64,000 bases of DNA. Origin: Fibrella rubiginis. Its GTDB lineage: Bacteria > Bacteroidota > Bacteroidia > Cytophagales > Spirosomataceae. Each line of letters opens with the position of its first letter. The first letter of the stretch is position 1. Made by a program: the position numbers and the translations under genes. The stretch lies in the NCBI RefSeq assembly GCF_017353185.1, contig NZ_JAFMYV010000002.1, positions 248,001 through 312,000 on the forward strand, written 5' to 3'. Below the pieces are notes generated by a model that worked only from the letters and a program-made list of their open reading frames with translations, was not told the origin of the DNA and did no database searches. Positions 36,396 through 46,066 of this stretch are shown here, one piece after another.

Positions 36396-38900
36396 CTACT
36401 TTTCGCCCGATGTTACTTTCGCCGGAGCGCCCGATGCAGTGACGGTGCCCTTTTTTACGTAGGTGTCCATCCAGCCGTTCATTTCCCAGAGCATGTGCAG
36501 CAGCGATTCTTTGGCCGCGTAGCCGTGCGATTCGTAGGGCAGAAACACCAGCCGGGTAGTGGCACCGAACCCCTTGAGCGCGTTGTAATACCGCTCCGAC
36601 TGGATCGGGAACGTACCCGTGTTGTTGTCGGCTTCGCCGTGAATCAGCAGCAGCGGCGTTTTCATCCTGTCGGCGTTCATGAAAGGCGACATCTTGTTGT
36701 AGACGTCGGGAGCCTGCCAGTAGGTGCGTTGTTCGTTCTGAAAACCAAAGGGCGTCAGTGTCCGGTTATAAGCCCCGCTCCGGGCGATGCCTGCCTTGAA
36801 TAAGTTACTGTTCGACAGTAGGTTGGCGGTCATAAACGCGCCGTATGAATGGCCACCAACGCCCACACGGTTAGCATCGACCACCCCCAGGCGGACGCCC
36901 TCATCAATGGCCGCTTTCGCGCTGGCTACCAACTGCTCTACATACGTGTCGTTGGGTTCTTTGTCGCCCTCGCCCACAATCGGGATGCTGGCATTGTCCA
37001 ATACGGCATAGCCCATGGTGGCGAAAACGGCCCCGCCCATGGCAGCAATCCGGTTGAACTGGTAAGCCGACCCCTGGGCCTGTCCGGCGGCGTCTTTGCT
37101 TTTAAACTCGGCGGGGTATGCCCACATAAAGGTGGGTAGCGGCCCATCTGTTTTTTTATAACCTACTGGCAAATACAGTGTTGCGGTGAGGTCTACGCCG
37201 TCGGCGCGTTTGTAGCGGAGCTGTTGTTTGGTAATGCCCTTTAGCTGCGGGTAGGGGTGAGGAAACTGCGTGACCTGGATGGGAGCAATCCGCTTTTTGA
37301 GGTTGCGGATGAAGTAGTTTGGGTTTTCGTCGGGTGTTTCGCGGGTGGTGAGCAGCACCCCGCTGGCGGCATCGAGTACGGCAATGGGTCGTTCAAACAC
37401 CGGTGCTGCTGACCGCCACAGGGGCGTAATTTTCTTTGTGGTCAGGTTCATCACGTTCACAAAGGGCCGGTCACCTTCGGGCGAGGCACCCTGTGCGTTT
37501 ACAAGCATGATATCGTTGGATGGCAGGATGTTCAGCACCTCGCGGCCATACTGATTGGGCTTGGTGTCGGGTTCGCCGGGGTTGGCGTAGCGATCTTCAA
37601 ACGACCGGTCGAAAAGGGTAGTAGCGGCGAACGTGGCCGACGGGTTCACGAGCTTGGTCAGAACTTTGCGCGTCTGCCACCAGCGTTCGGTAGCCAGTGC
37701 GGTGCTCGCGTTGCCCCAAGTGAAGCCCGTAAACCGGAACGCGGCGTCGTAAATGGCACGGGGTTCTGCCGAAAACGGCGCGTCGACGAGAAACACCCGG
37801 TCGCGGACGTCGGCTTTCACTTTGGGGTCGCCTTTGTCCTGCGCCACGGTGAAATAAACGGAAGCCGGCACATCATTGCGCCACTCAAAATCGCGCGGCC
37901 CGGTTGGTGCACCGTCCGAGCTGTAGGGAACACTTTCCTGCAACGGGCCATCGTTCAGTGTTTTCACCAGCTGTCCATCCATGGCAAACACGTCTGTCCG
38001 GAGCGGAAACCGGTACACCGGCACGAGGTACGAGAACGGCGTGTGTACAGTCTCGACCAGCACATACTTGCCATCGGGCGAGGGCGACGCGGTGGTGATG
38101 ATCCCCGGCTGACCAATGGGCTGCACCGACCCGTCCAGCCCTACTTTGGCTACCTGTGTGGTGGTAAAATACGTGAACTGCTGCTCGTCAGACGGGCTTT
38201 TCAACAGGTCCTGGTAGGTGGGTGCCTGCCCTTTTTTGCCGCTGCTGTTGTCCTGCGTGGTAGGACCAATGGGCACCCGGTTTGGTGCTGCTGCGGCGGG
38301 CCTGTTTTGTACTATTGTTTTGACAATGAGCGATTTACTGTCAGATATCCACTGAAATGGCGCACCAAGCGTGGCGTTCAGTGCCCGGTCCCCAACGCGG
38401 CTGGCGGTGGCGGTGGCTACGTCGGCCACGTAGAGGACAATCCGGGAGTCGCTGGCTACGGCAAAGGCAACCTTGCTTTCGTCGGGCGACCATTGCACGT
38501 AGGCAATCAGCGGCGAGGCGGGCAGCCCTTTCACGGGAATTTCTGTACCACCGGGTGCCGGGCCACCGGGTGCCGGGCCACCGGGCAATTTTTTCAGCCG
38601 CAGCCCCGTGATGTATGACGCCCGGCTCGGCCCGTTGTTGGCGGGGTTGATCCGCAGGCCAGCCAGCTTCAGTTCGGGTTGTGCCAGTTCGGCAATGGAC
38701 GGGGCCGACGCCCGCTCCAGGATCAGCATCTGATCGCCCTTTGAGGTGACGCTTACGCCCGGCGTGGGTGGCACCGTCACCAGATCAGCCAGGGCTTTGG
38801 GCGGCGTTTGGTAGGTGGGCAGGTCCTGGGCAGGAGCCAGGGCAGCAGTCAGACCGAGTAGCAGCGCAGTGCTCAGCAAACGAACGTAAGGGATGGTCAT
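36396..38900 (-). CDS. S9-family serine peptidase (glutamyl endopeptidase-like)
   Basis: About 834 residues. Signal peptide (MTIPYVRLLSTALLLGLTAA), beta-propeller, C-terminal alpha/beta-hydrolase. Catalytic Ser in GVGGHSYGAFMTANLL, Asp in LIHGEADNNTG, His in YESHGY. GYAVLDNASIPIVGEGDKEP resembles the glutamyl endopeptidase branch of S9 also seen in chloroplasts. A PGGPA tandem repeat lies in the propeller region. Start at 38900 is preferred; the longer frame to 38999 has no signal sequence. Transcribed alone. Confidence 0.9.
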   Translation of the reverse strand: MTIPYVRLLSTALLLGLTAALAPAQDLPTYQTPPKALADLVTVPPTPGVSVTSKGDQMLILERASAPSIAELAQPELKLAGLRINPANNGPSRASYITGLRLKKLPGGPAPGGPAPGGTEIPVKGLPASPLIAYVQWSPDESKVAFAVASDSRIVLYVADVATATASRVGDRALNATLGAPFQWISDSKSLIVKTIVQNRPAAAAPNRVPIGPTTQDNSSGKKGQAPTYQDLLKSPSDEQQFTYFTTTQVAKVGLDGSVQPIGQPGIITTASPSPDGKYVLVETVHTPFSYLVPVYRFPLRTDVFAMDGQLVKTLNDGPLQESVPYSSDGAPTGPRDFEWRNDVPASVYFTVAQDKGDPKVKADVRDRVFLVDAPFSAEPRAIYDAAFRFTGFTWGNASTALATERWWQTRKVLTKLVNPSATFAATTLFDRSFEDRYANPGEPDTKPNQYGREVLNILPSNDIMLVNAQGASPEGDRPFVNVMNLTTKKITPLWRSAAPVFERPIAVLDAASGVLLTTRETPDENPNYFIRNLKKRIAPIQVTQFPHPYPQLKGITKQQLRYKRADGVDLTATLYLPVGYKKTDGPLPTFMWAYPAEFKSKDAAGQAQGSAYQFNRIAAMGGAVFATMGYAVLDNASIPIVGEGDKEPNDTYVEQLVASAKAAIDEGVRLGVVDANRVGVGGHSYGAFMTANLLSNSNLFKAGIARSGAYNRTLTPFGFQNEQRTYWQAPDVYNKMSPFMNADRMKTPLLLIHGEADNNTGTFPIQSERYYNALKGFGATTRLVFLPYESHGYAAKESLLHMLWEMNGWMDTYVKKGTVTASGAPAKVTSGEK
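38548..38585. repeat. 15-bp tandem repeat within the S9 peptidase gene
   Basis: Two full copies of CCACCGGGTGCCGGG (38548-38562 and 38563-38577) and a partial third. They encode repeated Gly-Pro-Ala-Pro-Gly-type residues in a loop and could vary in number by slippage. Confidence 0.8.
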
Positions 38901-39158
38901 AATGAAGGCTTTAACAGGTTGATAGACCAAAAGTAGCGAGAAATGGCATCGGTCATTGGCTAAGGACTGACAAGGTGGTCCTTCACAGAAGAACAACAAC
39001 TTTGTTAATTACCGACCGATAGTTTTCTGTGTCCACAGGGTAGTTTTTAGGTCTCTGAAACCCGCAACGTTCCTCCGGGCTATGCTGAACACGTAATTTC
39101 GCCGGTTGTAGGTCTTGTCAACTGGCTTGACTACTGATCTTCCGCCATCGTATGCACT

Positions 39159-40313
39159 ATGGAGCAATTGTATGATTTTTTTCGCCGTCTGACCGATATG
39201 AGCGACTGGCCACCCCGCTGGTATTGTGGCCGGTGGTCTGATTTCCATGGCTGGCTCTACATCGGCTCTGACCTGATGATCTGACTGGCCTATATGGCTA
39301 TCCCACTCGTGTTGATCCGCTTCATTATCATTAAGAAAGGGGTGCCACTGTCGGGCGTATTCTGGCTCTTTGGGGCTTTTATTCTGCTCTGTGGGCTCAC
39401 GCACCTGCTCGACGCCATGATGTTCTGGTATCCGTCCTACCGCATCAGTGCACTGGTCCGTTTCCTGACGGGCATTGTCTCGGTGATGACCGTCATTGCC
39501 CTGATCCGGTACTTCAACGAAGCGCTCGGGCTACGTACCTCCAAAGAATATGATCGGGAATTGACATACCGCCAACTGGCTTTGCAGGAACTGACACGTT
39601 CTAACCAGGAGTTGCAGCAGTTCGCTTACGTAGCCTCGCATGATCTTCAGTCGCCGCTGAAAACAATCGCAAACTACCTCACGCTGCTGGAGTCTACCTA
39701 TGGCAGCCAGCTTGAGCCTGATGCACAGCGGCTCATTAAGGTGTCGACATCGGCCGCCGAGCGGATGCGTAACCTAATCAGTGACCTCCTGGAATTTTCA
39801 CGGCTGGGAAACGACGTGGCCCTCTCGCCCCTCGATCTTAATGACATCGTGGCTGAAATAATGCTTGAACAGCAAGCCGAAATACAGGCTACGCAGGCAA
39901 CCACCGACGTAGGTCCACTGCCAACCGTGATGGGACACCGAACGGATGTGAAACAGGTATTTCAAAATCTGATCTCAAACAGCCTTAAATACCGCCATCC
40001 TGATGTGCCTCCGAAGCTCGTGATCCGGGCCACCGAAGAAAAAGACCAGTACCGGTTTTCTGTCAGCGATAATGGCATCGGTATCGAACCGCAATATTCC
40101 GAGCGGGTATTCCAGCTTTTCCAGCGGCTACATGGTCGCAATCAGTACTCAGGAACGGGTATCGGTTTGGCCACATGCAAGAAAGTAGTGACCATGTATG
40201 GTGGTCGTATTTGGCTGGAAAGTACAGTTGGGGTAGGTACAACGTTTTATTTTACCCTGCCGAAGGTGGTCAGAACACTTCATCAGTATACTGAAGCCGA
40301 TGCCCTGAACTAG
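39159..40313 (+). pseudogene. Ethylene-receptor-like sensor histidine kinase with an in-frame TGA
   Basis: From ATG at 39159 the frame reads MEQLYDFFRRL, WPPRWYCGRW, LYIGSDLMI-stop-LAYMAIPLVLIRF and continues to a complete kinase. The TGA is at 39282-39284, codon 42, where relatives have Trp. The third helix has LLCGLTHLLD, matching the copper-binding Cys and His (CGxTH) of plant ETR1-type ethylene sensors. The kinase has HDLQSPLKTIANY, NLISNSLKY, DNGIGIEP and GTGIGLATCKK. An internal ATG at 39294 could restart translation, losing the first helix and part of the sensor. No response regulator is adjacent. Confidence 0.85.
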
Positions 40314-40354
40314 CCTGACGGTAACCGCCTGCCAGATCACGGGCTGTGGGTCAC

Positions 40355-42625
40355 TTATTTGTATTCCGACGGCACCGTGCCATACTGGTCGCGGAAGGCT
40401 TTGGCGAAGTAAGACAGGCTCTCGAACCCCACACCAAACGCCACCTCCGACACGCTGGCGCTGCGCTGCCGGAGCAAATCGGCGGCGCGTTGCAGGCGCA
40501 GTTGCCGCACAAACTCCGTAGCCGACTGGTTGGTCAGTGCCTTCAGCTTGCGATGAAGCTGCATCCGGCTTAGGTTCAGCGCCGCGCTGAGCGTTTCTAC
40601 GTCGAACGTACTGTCGGACAGATGCGCCTCCACCACCGCAATGGCCTGCTGAATGAACCGCTCTTCAACCGACGACACCACCACGTCCGACGGTTTGAGG
40701 TGCAGCTCACGGCTGAACCGGCCGCGCAGCCGGCGGCGTTACACCAACAGGTTTTGTACCCGCGTCTGTAGCTCTACGGGGTGGAATGGCTTGGCCAGGT
40801 AATCGTCGGCACCCGTGCGCAGGCCCTCAATACGGCTGTCTACGTCGGCTTTGGCCGTGAGCAAAATCACCGGAATATGGTCGGTGGCGGGGTTATGGCG
40901 CAGGTGGTGGCAGAACGCCAGCCCATCCATATCCGGCATCATCAGGTCCGACACCACCATGTCGGGAAGCAACTCACTGGCTACTGCCAGGCCCGAACGG
41001 CCGGTTGAAGCCTCCAGCACGCGGTAGGATGACGCAAAGAGCATCCGCAGGTATTCGCGTACATCGGCGTTGTCGTCGATCAACAGCAACAGGGGTAATT
41101 CTATCAGGCCAGTGTCCGATTCGGCAGCAGGCGTGTAGGGTTGGGCGAGCGAAGCGGCATGGTTGTTTGGCCGCGTGGGGGCTCCGTTATCTTCTGTTAA
41201 GACCGCTTCACCAGCTTCAGATGCACTGGTCTCAGACACGGGCAATAGGAGAGTGAACGTGGCTCCTTCGCCCGGTGGGCTGCTTAGAGACACCTGCCCG
41301 CCCAGCACCGCCACCAGTTCCTGCACCAGGGCCAGGCCAATGCCCGTACCTGATTGCACGGTCTGTGGACTTTGATAAAATCGCTCGAAAATCCGCGCCT
41401 GCTGTTCGGGTGCAATACCCGGCCCTGTGTCGGCTACCTGGATTGTGGCCTGTTGCCGGGTAGCATCATAGTGGTAGCTGAACCTGACAAGGCCCCCCGC
41501 GGGCGTAAACTTCAGGGCGTTGGCAATCAGGTTCTGCACAATCTTTTCCACCTTGTCGCTATCATAAAGGGCGGTTGGCGGCTGCTCATCCGTCTCAATC
41601 AGCAGGCGGACGTCGCGGCTGTCGGCCAGCGAGCTAAACGACCCCGCCAGCCCACGCAGAAAACGGGGCAGGTGGCCGGGCATCAGGTGCGGCCGTAGCT
41701 GCCCGGCATCGAGTTTGGTCAGGTCGAGGAGTTGGTTCACCAGCGTCAGCAGCCGGGTGGCCTGTCGGTGCATTAGCTGGAAAGTGCTGTTGAGCGGATT
41801 TTCCTGGATAAGCTGCGCCAGTGGACCAATCAGCAGGGTCAGCGGCGTGCGGAATTCGTGCGACACGTTGGTGAAAAAATGCGCCCGGAGCTGCGCCACA
41901 TTCCGCTGTTCGCGTTCCAGCAACAGGGCCTGTTCGGCAGTGGCTTTTTCCACTTCGGTCAGCTTGTTCTTGTAGCTCAGCCCCAGGGAAAAACACAGCA
42001 GTTCGAGCGTGATGCCAATCTGGAGGTACAGCAGCGGCTCAGAGCCGAAGCCCGTGTCCTCGTCATTGGGCATGATCATCGTCATCACCATCGACGTCAG
42101 TGCGCCCACCAGCAGCATCGACGAGCCCACCAGGAAGTAGTTGACGAGTGTGTCGCGGCGGTGCGTAGCGTTGACAATACCGATGACCGATACCACCGCC
42201 ACACCTATCCGCACCACCGAGTGAAGCCACTCGTGAACGGGCATCACCACCCAGCCGGGCCATACAAGGCTGGCTCCGGTCTCGGCCAGCACATAGAGCA
42301 GCAACACGGCCTGGGTGCGTTGGAATAGCCGATACACCACCGGCAGGTTGCGCCGGAAGTTCAGCAGGGCATCGGCAAAGCTGTAGTAGCAAACGTAGGC
42401 GATCATGGGAATAACAACCCGACAGCAGCCGTAAACAACGGTATCGTAGGGCGTTGCCTCGAACGGGTCGAAAACCTTGACCACAAAATAACAGCTCCAG
42501 CAGAGTGCGTAGGCTGTGTACCAACGGTAGGCGCGTTCACCCGTTACAATGGCCTGTCCACCCACGTAGAGCGTCATCATGCCGGTCATACCGAGAAAAA
42601 CGAGGGTAGCGTTGGTGAACGACAT
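40355..42625 (-). pseudogene. 7TM hybrid histidine kinase-receiver-AraC protein, split by a TAA codon
   Basis: The open part (42625 to the TAA at 40739-40741) gives 628 residues: seven membrane helices, kinase core (HFFTNVSHEFRTPLTLLIG with the phospho-His, NLIANALKF, DTGPGIAP, GTGIGLALVQEL) and a receiver (LLLIDDNADV, VVSDLMMPDMDG, LLTAKAD, YLAKPFHPVEL). After the stop, the same frame continues RRRLRGRFSRELHLKPSDVV and a complete AraC helix-turn-helix (MQLHRKLKALTNQSATEF; VAFGVGFESLSYFAKAF) to 40355. Relatives have Gln at the stop position, so CAA to TAA fits. The kinase-receiver can still be made without its DNA-binding output. Confidence 0.85.
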
Positions 42626-42718
42626 AAGCAGTGTTGAGTTCAGCCAACGAATTAACCCATTTTTTCGATTTACCTATGAATCAGCGAGATACCTGGCTGA
42701 GAATTGCCCCAAAACAAA

Positions 42719-42747
42719 AAAGCCTGCACTCAACGAGCGCAGGCTTT
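42719..42747 (-). terminator. Terminator of the DUF2383 gene
   Basis: 9-bp stem AAAGCCTGC / GCAGGCTTT and a T run on the minus strand, 17 bases after the stop codon. Confidence 0.85.
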
Positions 42748-42763
42748 CCGATCCCACCATTCA

Positions 42764-43219
42764 CTACACTACCAAAGCCAAGCGTCCCATTGTTGCATGG
42801 GCCGACTCGACTTTACTCTTCTGGCGGAGCAACAGCTCGCGGGTACTAGCCGCTACGTCAGTTTGCTCCAGCACTTCTTTATATTCGCTCAGGGCCTCGG
42901 CGTCTCCGCGCTGGCACTCTTCGGCTACTGCTTTGTCTGAACTACCCGACACGGCCGACTTGATGTTGATCCAGGCGCGGTGCAGGTCTGAGGCAATGCT
43001 GGTTCCGTTGTCCGGATCACCACCCAATGCCCGAATTTCGCGGTCAAGCTCGGTACCGAACTCCGCCCGCTCACGCGACTGGGCCAAAAACAGGCTCTTC
43101 AGTTCAGCGTCTTTTACATTTTCAGCAGCCTCCTGGTAGCCTTTCTCGGCATCATGGGCGCTGGTCAGCAATTTGTTCAATTGGTCGAGGATTTCACCCC
43201 GGGTTTCTTTGACGTTCAT
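42764..43219 (-). CDS. PA2169-family four-helix-bundle protein (DUF2383)
   Basis: 151 residues, all helical and ferritin-like. It has KLLTSAHDAEKGYQEAAENV, FLAQSRERAEFGTELDREI, RALGGDPDNGTSIASDLHRA and a C-terminal LLLRQKSKVESAHATM. Acidic and His residues recur at helix positions that could bind metal, though the family is uncharacterised. It lies downstream of two other minus-strand genes often induced by stress (DUF3140 and a Gly-zipper OmpA). Confidence 0.88.
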   Translation of the reverse strand: MNVKETRGEILDQLNKLLTSAHDAEKGYQEAAENVKDAELKSLFLAQSRERAEFGTELDREIRALGGDPDNGTSIASDLHRAWINIKSAVSGSSDKAVAEECQRGDAEALSEYKEVLEQTDVAASTRELLLRQKSKVESAHATMGRLALVV

Positions 43220-43320
43220 AACGAAAATTGATTTCAGTGATTAACGAATGGCAGTCAGTTATCCATCACGTATTAGCTAATTGACATGCATTCGCTAATT
43301 ATTGTTTTGAATTAACCAAT

Positions 43321-43665
43321 TTACTTTTTCTGTGGATCATGTCCCCAGTTTTTCAACGAATAAAGCCAGTTGCTACCGTCAACTTCTGCTGGTTTCTGAG
43401 CCGAGTGACGACGCACATAACTAATTACTTTGTGCATGTGCGCGTAGTCATCGTCCGTTAAATTCGCCTGCTTCTTGTGCAGAATCTCAATTATTTTTTT
43501 GCCTGACTGATGACCCGTTGACTCTGACGAACCGTCTGACTTCTGGCCCACTTTTTTTGATTCCGGCGTGTCAAGCCACTTTTCAATGGCGGCTGGTGTC
43601 ATATTCACCACCTCCTTGAACTCGGCATAAACGTCTTTTTTCTCTGTGGTGTCTTGGGTTGCCAT
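43321..43665 (-). CDS. DUF3140 domain protein
   Basis: 114 residues, charged and soluble. The DUF3140 core is FKEVVNMTPAAIEKWLDTPE, GHQSGKKIIEILHKKQANL and MHKVISYVRRHSAQKP, ending SNWLYSLKNWGHDP. Family members may be DNA-binding, with no established function. It sits 101 bases upstream of the DUF2383 gene and about 60 bases downstream of the OmpA lipoprotein gene, probably a shared stress-response group. Confidence 0.88.
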   Translation of the reverse strand: MATQDTTEKKDVYAEFKEVVNMTPAAIEKWLDTPESKKVGQKSDGSSESTGHQSGKKIIEILHKKQANLTDDDYAHMHKVISYVRRHSAQKPAEVDGSNWLYSLKNWGHDPQKK

Positions 43666-43725
43666 AACGGTTGTGTTTGTTTATCAGTCGATGCTTAAAC
43701 CAGTTGTCATCTGCAAAAAACGAGC

Positions 43726-44433
43726 TTATTCGATTTTGCCGGCTTTGGCGTCATTTTTCATTTTGTCGTTGGCAAAAACGGCGATGTCAACACGCCTGTT
43801 TTTAGCCCGACCTGCTTCCGTTGAATTATCAGCAACCGGTTGCGATTCGCCGTATCCTTTTTCGTCGATCCGGCCACCTTTCACACCCAGCGACTGCAGG
43901 TAAGAAGCTACTGCGTCGGCACGCTGCCTCGACAGTTTCAGGTTGTAATCGTCAGGACCCTGCGCATCGGCGTGACCTTCAATAACCAGGTCCGTATCGG
44001 GGTATTTCTCCAGTGTCTGGGCAAATTCGGCCAACTGACGTTTTGTTGCCTCTTTGAGGTCCGACTTGTTAACGTCGAACAAAATGTCGGAGTTGAACGT
44101 GATTTTGATGCCTTCGCCAACCCGTTCAACGGTAGCGTTGGGCAAATCGCGCTTCAGTTCTTCGGCTTGTTTGTCCATCCGGCGACCAATGACGGCACCA
44201 GCGGCACCACCTACAGTAGCCCCCAGGATGGCACCCAGCACAGTGTTGCCTGATTTGCGGCCAATAACCCCACCAACAACAGCACCTGATGCCGCGCCAA
44301 TGCCGGCACCACGCTGGGTCTTATTGGTGTTACGCTTAACGGATTTACAACTGGTAAGCACGTCGCTGGCGGTGAGGCTGGTAAGCAGCATCAGCGCCAC
44401 GGCCGTGTTACGATTCATGATGAAGTTAGACAT
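43726..44433 (-). CDS. OmpA-family lipoprotein with glycine zipper
   Basis: About 235 residues. Signal peptide ending in a lipobox-like VLTSC, then a glycine zipper (GAGIGAASGAVVGGVIG, GATVGGAAGAVIGRRM) that inserts in membrane, then an OmpA domain (ILFDVNKSDLKEATKRQL, EGHADAQGPDDYNLKLSRQ, GYGESQPVADN, AKNRRVDIAVF). It likely anchors the outer membrane to peptidoglycan. ATG at 44433 or 44418 is possible; an upstream start at 44472 is not needed. Confidence 0.9.
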   Translation of the reverse strand: MSNFIMNRNTAVALMLLTSLTASDVLTSCKSVKRNTNKTQRGAGIGAASGAVVGGVIGRKSGNTVLGAILGATVGGAAGAVIGRRMDKQAEELKRDLPNATVERVGEGIKITFNSDILFDVNKSDLKEATKRQLAEFAQTLEKYPDTDLVIEGHADAQGPDDYNLKLSRQRADAVASYLQSLGVKGGRIDEKGYGESQPVADNSTEAGRAKNRRVDIAVFANDKMKNDAKAGKIE

Positions 44434-44677
44434 AGCGTTGTGAATTGATTTGCTACCACATAGCCAAAACACGTACCAACACTAATAACGAATAGCCTTT
44501 CTGTTAGCTGAAAAACGACTTACAGTCTGTTAATCAGTCAGTTATTAGTATATAAAATAAGTCTAGTAAATGACGACATAGCCTAAATGTTTCCTACAGG
44601 CATAGCATAGGATAGACAAATTGGGGAATTAGTTCTACGTGATAAGTGGGGTTATATATCCCGACAAGCAACTCAAG

Positions 44678-45430
44678 TTATGATAACACGGTTAAGCCGG
44701 TTTCCCGATACATGGTCAGGAGCTCAGGCGACGCGTCGTTGTCTGTGATTAATGTTTGTACGAGTGTCAAAGGAGCGAATTGCAGGTATTTGGTCTGCTC
44801 TAGTTTAGAGGAGTCACAAAGCAGATACGCGTGTTGAGCCTGTTGAGCCATAGCCATTGCCGTGCTGGCTTCGTGCTCACTGTTAGCACTTAACCCGTTG
44901 GTCGCCGAAACACCGTCTACCCCAATGAATGCCCGTGTGGCCCTGTAGAAGCTAATGTGTCGCTCGGCCATCAGCCCATGCACCGCCTGCCGCGCCGCAT
45001 CGACCTCGCCCCCGATAAGATTAACCGTAACCGATGAACCCAGCAGCTCGGCCATGACCGGCAATGAGTTGGTAATGACCTGAATACGTTTATGACGGAT
45101 GAATTGACAGAGCTGAAAAACGGTGCTGCCACAATCCATGAACATAATGTCGCCCTCATGGATAAACTCAGCAGCCAGCCGGGCAATATGCGTTTTTTGT
45201 TCAACCCGCTGAGCTATTTTATTGTCAAACCGCACCGGGGTACTGGCCAGATCGAGTCGCATGGCTCCTCCCCGTGTACGGTAAAGAAGTCCCTGCGCCG
45301 CCAGTTCGACCAGGTCACGGCGCACCGTCATGTCCGAGGTTTGTAGCAACAGGGCCAGTTCGTGTACATCGGCAGTGCCCGCCTGCTCAAGGGTTTGAAG
45401 GATTAAACGCTTTCGACTTTGAAAGTTCAT
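44678..45430 (-). CDS. DeoR/GlpR-family transcriptional regulator
   Basis: About 250 residues. N-terminal helix-turn-helix: KRLILQTLEQAGTADVHELA, LLQTSDMTVRRDLVELAAQG, RTRGGAMRL. The C-terminal sugar-phosphate sensor domain has DIMFMDCGSTVFQLCQFI, ITNSLPVMAELL, LIGGEVD, FIGVDGVSATNGLSANSEHE and KLEQTKYLQFAPL. Such proteins repress sugar metabolism genes until bound by a phosphorylated sugar. It diverges from nudK with only 45 bases between starts, so it may regulate that operon and itself. The frame extends to 46036, but that overlaps nudK. Confidence 0.92.
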   Translation of the reverse strand: MNFQSRKRLILQTLEQAGTADVHELALLLQTSDMTVRRDLVELAAQGLLYRTRGGAMRLDLASTPVRFDNKIAQRVEQKTHIARLAAEFIHEGDIMFMDCGSTVFQLCQFIRHKRIQVITNSLPVMAELLGSSVTVNLIGGEVDAARQAVHGLMAERHISFYRATRAFIGVDGVSATNGLSANSEHEASTAMAMAQQAQHAYLLCDSSKLEQTKYLQFAPLTLVQTLITDNDASPELLTMYRETGLTVLS

Positions 45431-45475
45431 GATAGGTGAGTTTATTTGTTCAAAAATAAACAATTTCAAACAATA
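45431..45475. promoter_or_regulatory. Divergent intergenic region, DeoR gene / nudK
   Basis: 45 AT-rich bases between the two start codons, with TTTGTTCAAAAATAAACAAT and a second CAAACAAT. The A/T-rich repeats could form the operator of the DeoR protein; no definite -7 box is assigned. Confidence 0.4.
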
Positions 45476-46066
45476 ATGAACAATATTGCCTATCCCTCTA
45501 TCTGCATTACGGAAGAAAAGCTGCTGTCGGACAATTGGTACGTGTTGAAACGATACACGTTTGACTATCAGCAAAAGAACGGCGCATGGCTTACACAGCA
45601 GCGCGAAGCCTATGACCGTGGGAACGGAGCCACGGTGTTGCTCTATAACCCCGACGCTGACACCGTGATCCTGACGCGACAGTTTCGGCTGCCCACCTAC
45701 GTCAACGGCAACCCCACGGGTATGCTCATTGAAACCTGCGCGGGCCTGCTCGACGATGACCACCCCGACGATGCTATTCGCCGCGAGATGGAAGAAGAAA
45801 CGGGCTACCAGATTTCTGACGTGCAAAAAGTGCTTGAGGCTTACATGAGTCCCGGCTCGGTTACGGAACGGCTGTTTTTTTATATCGCTCAGTATAGTGC
45901 CAGCACAGCCCGGCAGAACGGGGGAGGGGTGGACGAAGAAGAAATAGATGTGCTGGAAATGCCCTTTGCGGAAGCCCTGCGCATGATCGAAACCGGCGAG
46001 ATCATGGACGGCAAAACGATTATGCTGCTGTACCACCTGAAACTAAAACAAGCCACTAGTATATGA
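45476..46066 (+). CDS. nudK: GDP-mannose pyrophosphatase NudK
   Basis: 196 residues. It matches E. coli NudK along its length: LLSDNWYVLKRYTFDYQQ, YDRGNGATVLLYN, VILTRQFRLPTYVNGNP, CAGLLDDDHPDDAIRREMEE (start of the Nudix box), YMSPGSVTERLFFYIAQY, GGGVDEEEIDVLEMPF and GEIMDGKTIMLLYHLK. It hydrolyses GDP-mannose to GMP and mannose-1-phosphate. Start MNNIAYPSICITEEKLL at 45476. It overlaps the next gene by four bases (ATGA), so they are translationally coupled. Confidence 0.93.
   Translation: MNNIAYPSICITEEKLLSDNWYVLKRYTFDYQQKNGAWLTQQREAYDRGNGATVLLYNPDADTVILTRQFRLPTYVNGNPTGMLIETCAGLLDDDHPDDAIRREMEEETGYQISDVQKVLEAYMSPGSVTERLFFYIAQYSASTARQNGGGVDEEEIDVLEMPFAEALRMIETGEIMDGKTIMLLYHLKLKQATSI

Noticed and set aside
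39009..39404. 131-codon minus-strand gene before the kinase
   Set aside because: It overlaps the kinase on the opposite strand; the plus-strand reading has conserved receptor motifs.
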